Assembly (NCBI RefSeq): GCF_000272005.1
Contig: NZ_AKKU01000006.1
Location: 1-64,000 of the forward strand
From: Alishewanella agri BL06
GTDB lineage: Bacteria > Pseudomonadota > Gammaproteobacteria > Enterobacterales > Alteromonadaceae
Length of the DNA stretch: 64,000 nt
Reading direction: 5' to 3'
Shown: positions 57,819 through 64,000 of the stretch, one piece after another
How the letters are laid out: the number at the start of each line of letters is the position of its first letter
Numbering within the stretch: the stretch's first letter is position 1
The notes under the pieces: generated by a model
Told to the model about the DNA's origin: nothing
What the model saw: the letters and a program-made list of their open reading frames with translations, nothing else
Databases searched by the model: none
Translations under genes and position numbers: made by a program

Positions 57819-59516
57819 ATGTCAGCTATTATAAATAAGAAACGGCCTCTTTATACCGGTTATGCCGGTTCAGCCTTATTGGAAACACCATTGCTTAATA
57901 AAGGCAGCGCTTTTACTGCAGAAGAACGCGCAGCCTTTAACCTGACCGGTTTATTACCGCCACGCTATGAAACCATTGAAGAACAGGTAAGCCGCTGTTA
58001 TCAGCAATACCGCAGCTTCGACGACGCCATTAATAAGCATATTTATTTACGTGCCATTCAGGATAACAACGAAACCTTGTTCTACCGCTTGGTGCAACAG
58101 CATTTAGAAGAAATGTTGCCGATTATCTACACCCCGACAGTGGGTGATGCCTGTGAACAATTTTCTGATATTTATCGCAGTGCCCGCGGCCTGTTTATTA
58201 GCTATCAGGATCGCTATAACCTGGACGATGTGCTGCGCAACGCCACTAAAGCCAAAGTAAAGGTTATCGTGGTGACAGATGGTGAGCGGGTATTAGGGTT
58301 AGGCGATCAGGGTATTGGTGGTATGGGTATTTCCATCGGTAAATTGTCGCTCTACACCGCCTGTGGTGGTATCAGCCCGGCTTATACCTTACCTGTCATG
58401 CTCGATGTGGGTACTAACAATAAAAAGCTGTTAGACGATCCGATGTATATGGGGCTGCGCCAACCGCGGGTTGCTCAGGATGAGTACAATGAATTTATCG
58501 AGCTGTTTATCGCCGCTGTGCAACGGCGTTGGCCTGAAGCGATTATTCAGTTTGAAGACTTTGCTCAGCCTAACGCGATGCCGATCCTGCAACGGTATCG
58601 TGATCAGGTACGCTGTTTTAATGATGATATTCAAGGTACGGCTGCAGTAACCGTTGGTACTTTACTGGCCGCCTGTCGCAGCAAAGGGGTGCCGTTACAT
58701 CAACAGAAAGTGGTGTTTGTTGGCGCGGGTTCGGCCGGCTGTGGTATTGCCGAGGCCATTATCAGTCAAATGGTTGCCGAAGGCATTGCAGAGTCACAGG
58801 CGCGTAGCCAAATTTATATGGTGGATCGTTTTGGGTTGCTGACTGAAGGTATGCCTGATCTACGGGATTTCCAACAAGCTTTACAACAATCTGCGGCGGC
58901 AATTGCTGGCTGGAACTTCAGTGGTGACTATCCAAGCCTATTAGATGTTATGTATTGCGCCCAGCCAACGGTGTTAATTGGTGTTTCTGGCCAGGCGGGC
59001 TTATTTACTGAGCAGATTATCCGGGCTATAAAAAAGGGCTGTGAATTACCGATTATTTTTCCATTAAGTAATCCATCACGACAAGTCGAAGCCACGCCAG
59101 AACAGGTAATTGAATGGACCGACGGACAGGTGATTGTTGCAACAGGTAGCCCGTTCAAACCGGTTCATTACCAGGGACGTGACTATTTGATTACACAGTG
59201 TAATAACAGCTATATTTTCCCCGGGATTGGCTTGGGTGTTATTGCGGCTAAGGCAAGGTTAATTTCTGACGAGATGCTGCGTTCTGCCAGTGAAACGCTG
59301 GCTGCGAATTCGCCACTGGCTAATACTGGTAAAGGTGGCCTGTTACCACCTTTTACCGAGCTGGCCGCACTGAGTAAGAAAATTGCTTTTGCGGTTGCCA
59401 GGGTTGCTATGCAGCAAGGCTTAGCGCTGGAATTGGACGATAATGCTCTGCAACAGAGAATTGAAGATAATTTCTGGCGCCCGGAATACCGGCAATACCG
59501 TAGAACCAGTAATTGA
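57819..59516 (+). CDS. maeA: NAD-dependent malic enzyme
   Basis: 565 residues, matching E. coli MaeA in length. [13 protein letters not shown], the metal-binding FEDFAQPNA and [15 protein letters not shown], and the NAD loop [13 protein letters not shown] are present. It decarboxylates malate to pyruvate. There is a 57-base gap after the HDOD gene; 20 bases separate its stop from that of the convergent zapA. Confidence 0.95.
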   Translation: MSAIINKKRPLYTGYAGSALLETPLLNKGSAFTAEERAAFNLTGLLPPRYETIEEQVSRCYQQYRSFDDAINKHIYLRAIQDNNETLFYRLVQQHLEEMLPIIYTPTVGDACEQFSDIYRSARGLFISYQDRYNLDDVLRNATKAKVKVIVVTDGERVLGLGDQGIGGMGISIGKLSLYTACGGISPAYTLPVMLDVGTNNKKLLDDPMYMGLRQPRVAQDEYNEFIELFIAAVQRRWPEAIIQFEDFAQPNAMPILQRYRDQVRCFNDDIQGTAAVTVGTLLAACRSKGVPLHQQKVVFVGAGSAGCGIAEAIISQMVAEGIAESQARSQIYMVDRFGLLTEGMPDLRDFQQALQQSAAAIAGWNFSGDYPSLLDVMYCAQPTVLIGVSGQAGLFTEQIIRAIKKGCELPIIFPLSNPSRQVEATPEQVIEWTDGQVIVATGSPFKPVHYQGRDYLITQCNNSYIFPGIGLGVIAAKARLISDEMLRSASETLAANSPLANTGKGGLLPPFTELAALSKKIAFAVARVAMQQGLALELDDNALQQRIEDNFWRPEYRQYRRTSN

Positions 59517-59536
59517 TCACGATACGGCGTAGCAGC

Positions 59537-59800
59537 TTAGTCTGCTTGCCTGATCGTCGTTAACAGTGTGTGTAATTGCTGCTGCTCAAGTGTCTGTTGC
59601 TGCAATAACTCCGCGACCAGATTCACGGCGGTCAACACCAATAACTGGTCACGATTAGCGAGTGGCGATTGTGCAGCTGCGGTTGTCAGTCGCTGTTCGA
59701 GCTCGGTTTTGATTTGTTCCGGTGTCAGCTTACTATTTGTTGTCGCTTTCAGGCGGTAGTGACGTCCGGCAATCTGCAGCATAAAATTCGGCTCACTCAT
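59537..59800 (-). CDS. zapA: Cell division protein ZapA
   Basis: 87 residues. The N-terminal strand-helix (LQIAGRHYRLKA) and the helical RDQLLVLTAVNLVAELL followed by a glutamine-rich coiled coil match ZapA, which links FtsZ filaments. It is the second gene of a pair, overlapping its upstream partner by 4 bases. The 6S RNA gene that often follows zapA is not here: the gap to maeA is only 20 bases. Confidence 0.87.
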   Translation of the reverse strand: MSEPNFMLQIAGRHYRLKATTNSKLTPEQIKTELEQRLTTAAAQSPLANRDQLLVLTAVNLVAELLQQQTLEQQQLHTLLTTIRQAD

Positions 59801-60003
59801 CCGTTGTTAGGTGCAAGTTCCGCTAATAATTGCCGGACCTGCTGTTCGACCTGTATTTGTTGCTCTTCCTTTTCCATCAGCTCCAGTTGAACCAACTCGT
59901 GCTGTTCTTTAAGCGTTGTCAATTCCTGTTGTAACCTTTGATTCTTAACTAGCAGTTGTTTAACCGCAGTTTGTAACTCTTCAAATAACGTTGTGGTAGT
60001 CAT
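59797..60003 (-). CDS. Small coiled-coil protein upstream of zapA (TIGR02449-like)
   Basis: 68 residues, almost entirely a heptad-repeat coiled coil (LLVKNQRLQQELTTLKEQHE). Its position directly before zapA matches a conserved small family in gammaproteobacteria that resembles ZapB in form. It may take part in the division ring, but this is inference from context. Confidence 0.78.
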   Translation of the reverse strand: MTTTTLFEELQTAVKQLLVKNQRLQQELTTLKEQHELVQLELMEKEEQQIQVEQQVRQLLAELAPNNG

Positions 60004-60195
60004 CTTAGCTCCGACCCAGTGTGAAAAGGCGCTACACTAATCAAAGGCCCGCCAGATTGCCAGTAAAACAAGCCATTAGGCGGCTGAGTGTTGGTTATCT
60101 CGGCAATTTGCCGTGATAGCCACTTTGTTGATCTAAATCAGGTAGCAGTGGTAGCAATCATTTATATTAGGCCAACTTAATAAACAGGGGGCGAT

Positions 60196-60627
60196 ATGCT
60201 TAAAACAGTTAGTGTCGAGAGTGAAATGGGTGAGGGGTTTGCGGTAACAACACAACTTGGTGATCACCAAATATTTATTGATCAGCCTGTTAATGCCAAA
60301 GGCAGTGGCTTGGGGCCAACACCCTTGCAGATGTTGCTGTTTGCTGTGGGTGGCTGTATTGCAACCATTGCGCGTATTGCTGCGTTTCAACAGAAAATCG
60401 TGCTGCGAGGAATGAAAATTAAGGTTGACGGCGATTACAACCCGGAGGCACTGATGGGTAAGCCAACTGCTGACCGCGCGGGGTTTCAGCAAATTCGTAT
60501 CAGTGCAGAAATAGACGCCGATCTGAATGCTGAGCAGAAACAACGCTTTTTAGATGAAGTTTGCGCCCGCTGTCCGTTGCACGATAATTTGCTGCATGGC
60601 ACCGTGGTGAACCATCAACTGGCATAA
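60196..60627 (+). CDS. OsmC-family protein
   Basis: 143 residues of the OsmC/Ohr fold. The two redox cysteines are in AVGGCIATIARIAAF and VCARCPLHDNLL. The group reduces organic peroxides or is of unknown use (YhfA-like). The ATG has GGGGGCG upstream. Its last 13 bases overlap the convergent GGDEF gene. Confidence 0.88.
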   Translation: MLKTVSVESEMGEGFAVTTQLGDHQIFIDQPVNAKGSGLGPTPLQMLLFAVGGCIATIARIAAFQQKIVLRGMKIKVDGDYNPEALMGKPTADRAGFQQIRISAEIDADLNAEQKQRFLDEVCARCPLHDNLLHGTVVNHQLA

Positions 60628-63590
60628 GTTAAGCTGGCAATAACCGCGCAACCACGGCCTTGATCTTTCCCCCGATACAAGGCCTGATCTGCCAGCTTAA
60701 CCCATTGTTCCAGTGACTCGGTGCTGGTTGCCAGCTCAGCGATACCAAAGGTTGCACTGATACATAATGGCTTGTCCTGATATGTAAAGGGTTGCTGCTG
60801 CAGTGTGGTTAATAAGTCTTCGCAGAATTTTTTCGCACCGATTGCATCACAATCGCTTAACGCCAGAATAAACTCCTCGCCGCCCCAACGCCCACAGAGA
60901 TCACTTTCTCGCAGCCGTTGTTGCAGTAACGCCGCAAAGTGTTGTAAGGCCAAATCACCGGCAGCATGCCCGTACTGGTCATTGAAGCGTTTGAAGTGAT
61001 CCAGATCGATTAACACTATGCTGAGCGGAATAGTTTGTCGGCAGGCTTGCGAGCGTAAAAGGTTAAAGCGCTCACCAAAACCTGATCGGTTTAATAATCC
61101 GGTCAGGCTATCGTGTTCAGCGCGTTGCTTCAGTTGTTGAGTCAGCGTTTCTAACGCCTGGGTACGCTCAGTAACCAATAATGCTAATTTTGCGTTTCGC
61201 CGTTTCAGGCTTAATTCACGCCAATAGATGATGGAACTGATGCTAAGCAGTAATAGCAAAATACCTATAATCCACAACAGCGGAGACTGCCACCAGGGGG
61301 CGGCGACCTGAATATTGATGCGTAGAGGTGAAGCAGAAGTTATCCCCTGACTATTTTGGCCTTCAACTTCCAGCTGATACTGACCGGCGGGTAAATTAAC
61401 GTAGCGTAATTCTCTGTTACGACTGGCACTGCTCCAGGCGGAGGATAGCCCTAATAAACGGTAACGGATAGTGTTTTTTTCTGGTTCCCGATAGTCCAAT
61501 ACCGAAAAACCCAGTACTAACTCTCGGTAATCCGCCGCCAAATTAATCTCTGAAACCTCACCTGAATATTGGATAGTGTAATTAGCGCCATCAATCAGTA
61601 CCTTACTCAGTTTGACGTTAGGAACGGATAGTCGCTCCGTATCAGGATCAAACTTGCTGACGACGGTACCATTGGCTGTCCCCAGATAGAGGGTACCATC
61701 TGCCGCGACGCTATGTGCATTGCGTTGCAGTGTGAGATCCGGTAGGCCATCGTTGGTGCCATAACTTATAAACCGCTGTATCTGTTGATCAAAGCGAGCC
61801 GGTCCATGGTTGGTTAGACTCCAAAGATGCCCTTGTTTGTCAAACAAAGCCGCTGTGATATAGACGCTGGGTAACCCGTGTTCGGTTAGATAATGTTGTT
61901 GTTGCCCGCTTTCCAGATTGACAAACCACAAACCATATTCGGAGCAAAGCCAAAGCCGGCTTGAACTCTCGGGAACTACACAATTGAAACCCTCTACTAA
62001 TTCCCGGGTTCCGGTGTCTACGCGCTGCCAGCCTCGAGTTGAGGTGAGTTTATACAACCCGGAGTAACGGGTCGCTGCAAATAAAACACCATCCGGGCTT
62101 AAGGCGAGGTCATAGATTTGGTCGCCACTGTTTTCTGCCAGTTGGGTTAAATTCAGGCTGGCACTATCGGCGCCTACCTGCCAGCTAATTAACCCGCGCT
62201 GCCAAACCCCCAAATACAGCACGCCTCGCGTATCGACATGTAGCGCGGTAACCCCGCTGGGCGCCAGGCCGGTTAATTGAAATGGGGTCGGATCAAATTG
62301 CAACTGCCCATTTTTAAACTGATATAAACCGGTATCAGTCGCTAACCAGAGGGTTCCGGCCGGATACTCGGCTATCTGATAGATTTTTCGGATATTGGCT
62401 TTGGCACGAAACGGAAACTGTTGCCAATCTCCCTGACTATCCTGATAAAGCAAGGTATCCTGAGCGGCCAGCCAAAGTTTATTAGCATGATCGTGAAACA
62501 GTGCGCTGGTTAACCGGGAAGCGGCCTGACTTTTGGTTGCCGGCAAGCTAGTCGCTAGCGGGCTAAACACTCTGTGCTGTGGTGTGCCGATAAACAAGCC
62601 CTGATCCCGGCTGCCAATCCATAATTGATCGTCAGCATTGACAAACAAGGTTCTAACGTCGATATCGGGTAAAAAATTATAATTATTATCCTTTGCTACC
62701 CAAGTCAGGGTTTGGGTGTCTAACAAAAATAATCCTTCGGCCGCACCAACCCAGAGTAAAGTATCACCTTGCGGATGAACCACATTAAATCTGGGTGTTG
62801 CCATTGCCGTCGGCATCGGAACTTGCTCAAAGCAATCACAGGTGTTTTGGTAACGATAAATGCCATTTGCGGAACTGGCCCACAGGCCGGAGGAAAATTG
62901 TTGTAATGCCCGTACTTCCCGTGCGCGCTCAAGTTGCAATGATGAGGATAAGGGTAAATAGTAGCGTTTTGCTGCGCTTTGATCGGCAGGCAATAATACT
63001 ATGCCATCTGAAGTGGCAAACCAGATACCCTCACTCGATTCGGTTATCCACCAAATCCGGTTCTGATAAAGTGGGTGAGTGGGTTCATCAGCAGCAAAGC
63101 GGCTAATTTCATTTAGATTGCTGCTATCAATATAGTTTACGCCAGCAACGGAACCAATCCAAAGCCGGCGTTTACTGTCCATAAATAAGGTTTGCACCCG
63201 GTCGGACGCTAATGCAGCAGGATTGGCGGCATCAGCCCGAAAACGGAGTTGCAGTTGTTGTTGGGCTGAAATATAGGTCAAGCCCTGACCCCAACTGGCA
63301 AACCACATGGCGCCGTTGTCATCCAACACAAATTTATTCACATTTTGCCGGTGTTGTGTATCTTTACCGGCCGCTAACCAGTTGATGCTCTCTGCACCGT
63401 CAAAACGTAACAAACCGTCGCTATCGGTGGCTAACCACATAAACCCCGATTGATCCTGTCCAATATGGTAAACCGATGATTGTCTTGCGGTTAGTTTATC
63501 GGTTGGCGTGGTAAAAACATAATCGGTGGTGCCTAAAGCTCCACCACTACAGCAGCAGATGAGAATTAGCAGAAGACAGAACTTTAGCAT
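60615..63590 (-). CDS. Two-component-regulator-propeller diguanylate cyclase
   Basis: 991 residues. A signal peptide (about 1-20) is followed by a large periplasmic region with two seven-bladed-type propellers built of repeats such as DNGAMWFASWGQGLTYI, DSKRRLWIGSVAGVNYI and DDQLWIGSRDQGLFIG. A Y_Y_Y-type domain (about 680-755, IRYRLLGLSSAWSSA) and one membrane helix (about 770-792) precede a GGDEF domain with RWGGEEF. The active-site motif is intact (GGEEF), so it should make cyclic di-GMP in response to an external signal, perhaps a carbohydrate. Confidence 0.93.
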   Translation of the reverse strand: MLKFCLLLILICCCSGGALGTTDYVFTTPTDKLTARQSSVYHIGQDQSGFMWLATDSDGLLRFDGAESINWLAAGKDTQHRQNVNKFVLDDNGAMWFASWGQGLTYISAQQQLQLRFRADAANPAALASDRVQTLFMDSKRRLWIGSVAGVNYIDSSNLNEISRFAADEPTHPLYQNRIWWITESSEGIWFATSDGIVLLPADQSAAKRYYLPLSSSLQLERAREVRALQQFSSGLWASSANGIYRYQNTCDCFEQVPMPTAMATPRFNVVHPQGDTLLWVGAAEGLFLLDTQTLTWVAKDNNYNFLPDIDVRTLFVNADDQLWIGSRDQGLFIGTPQHRVFSPLATSLPATKSQAASRLTSALFHDHANKLWLAAQDTLLYQDSQGDWQQFPFRAKANIRKIYQIAEYPAGTLWLATDTGLYQFKNGQLQFDPTPFQLTGLAPSGVTALHVDTRGVLYLGVWQRGLISWQVGADSASLNLTQLAENSGDQIYDLALSPDGVLFAATRYSGLYKLTSTRGWQRVDTGTRELVEGFNCVVPESSSRLWLCSEYGLWFVNLESGQQQHYLTEHGLPSVYITAALFDKQGHLWSLTNHGPARFDQQIQRFISYGTNDGLPDLTLQRNAHSVAADGTLYLGTANGTVVSKFDPDTERLSVPNVKLSKVLIDGANYTIQYSGEVSEINLAADYRELVLGFSVLDYREPEKNTIRYRLLGLSSAWSSASRNRELRYVNLPAGQYQLEVEGQNSQGITSASPLRINIQVAAPWWQSPLLWIIGILLLLLSISSIIYWRELSLKRRNAKLALLVTERTQALETLTQQLKQRAEHDSLTGLLNRSGFGERFNLLRSQACRQTIPLSIVLIDLDHFKRFNDQYGHAAGDLALQHFAALLQQRLRESDLCGRWGGEEFILALSDCDAIGAKKFCEDLLTTLQQQPFTYQDKPLCISATFGIAELATSTESLEQWVKLADQALYRGKDQGRGCAVIASLTYAS

Positions 63591-63752
63591 TAGCGGAATA
63601 GTTAGGCAGGACGTAATTTAGTTATACCTTTTTTAATTGATCAATACAATCTGGACTAGGGACTCAGAGCTCAATCTAAGGTTAGGGTTTGCACTGGTAG
63701 CTGCTCTTGTTATGATAAAACGATGCGAATGACCATGTTTCGCAACAGGATA

Positions 63753-63780
63753 TAAACCTCAGCAGGCCGGCTGGGGTTTG
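63753..63780 (+). other. Imperfect hairpin before the nuclease gene
   Basis: AAACCTCAGC pairs with GCTGGGGTTT (one U-G pair) around a 6-base loop, about 40 bases before the presumed start of the EndA-type gene. It could be a leader structure or a weak terminator. Nothing else is visible in 63591-63818. Confidence 0.3.
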
Positions 63781-63818
63781 ACGTCATCGAAGCGCCAACG
63801 GCCAGCGCGGTAGTTGTT

Positions 63819-64000
63819 GTGATTAGAATAGTCGTAGGTTGTTTGCTGGCGCTGCTGTGCTCGGTTGGCCTGGCTGCTGAGCCTAAGAATTTTGAGCAGG
63901 CCAAGGTTTCGTTAAAGCAAATCTATCAGGGTGCTGAGCGCACTTTTTATTGTGATTGCCAAATCAGTTGGGTAGGGCGCAGCGGTGGGCGGGTTGATCA
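63819..64000 (+). CDS. Endonuclease I (EndA/Dns-like), 5' part, cut by window edge
   Basis: About 60 residues are in view. A signal peptide (from GTG 63819: MIRIVVGCLLALLCSVGLAA) is followed by KNFEQAKVSLKQIYQGAERT and FYCDCQISWVGRSGG, which matches the start of mature EndA-type periplasmic nucleases (FYCGCKI.W in E. coli EndA). The start codon is uncertain, as no clear ribosome site is seen. The catalytic histidine part lies beyond the window. Confidence 0.75.
   Translation, partial: MIRIVVGCLLALLCSVGLAAEPKNFEQAKVSLKQIYQGAERTFYCDCQISWVGRSGGRVD

Noticed and set aside
59517-59536. 6S RNA gene after zapA
   Set aside because: Only 20 bases separate zapA from maeA, so there is no room.

Overview
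The window is a chromosomal segment of a gammaproteobacterium of the Alteromonadales/Chromatiaceae type (Rheinheimera, Arsukibacterium or Alishewanella-like). This is inferred from gene content: FabA with a FabR-type operator, Rmf, RlmKL, Uup, YbiT, a DUF3466 protein, and a HexR-controlled Entner-Doudoroff cluster (zwf-pgl-edd-glk-eda) next to pykA. No species can be named from sequence reading alone.

Layout. Bases 1-9.5 kb are housekeeping and accessory genes: an ABC1/AarF kinase, a secreted M24 peptidase, a chemoreceptor, RmuC, a lytic transglycosylase, a SOUL lipoprotein and an MBL-fold hydrolase. Bases 9.5-27.3 kb form a variable, defence-type island. It holds a TacA/TacT-like toxin-antitoxin pair, a broken WYL regulator, a zinc-less CobB-type sirtuin, two unknown membrane proteins, and a tight run hsdR - rmuC paralogue - hsdM - hsdS - gajA - gajB (type I restriction-modification plus Gabija). 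It ends in decayed genes: an unidentified fragment, a frameshifted zorA (Zorya) and a gutted hipA. The island ends at a cluster of initiator tRNA genes with several degenerate copies, and a similar tRNA-fMet-derived repeat sits at its left edge near 9.48 kb.

Bases 28-46 kb are core genes on both strands: rlmKL, a glutaredoxin-like protein, uup, a DUF3466 protein, rmf, fabA, a duplicated QueD-like protein, an M23 peptidase, an M61 peptidase, a thioesterase, a DUF962/Mpo1-like protein, a LytS/LytTR two-component pair, pfkA, an EamA transporter and pykA. Bases 46-53 kb hold hexR divergent from zwf-pgl-edd-glk-eda. HexR-type palindromes lie at both the zwf and pykA promoters, so glucose breakdown through the Entner-Doudoroff route and pyruvate kinase are probably co-regulated. 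Bases 53-64 kb carry ybiT, dps, a PEP-CTERM-like secreted protein, an HDOD protein, maeA, zapA with its small coiled-coil partner, an OsmC protein, a large beta-propeller GGDEF protein and the start of an EndA-type nuclease cut by the window edge.

The points most worth following up are the RmuC paralogue built into the restriction operon together with Gabija, the tRNA-fMet-derived repeats that bracket the island, and the uncharacterised membrane-protein pair beside the restriction genes.
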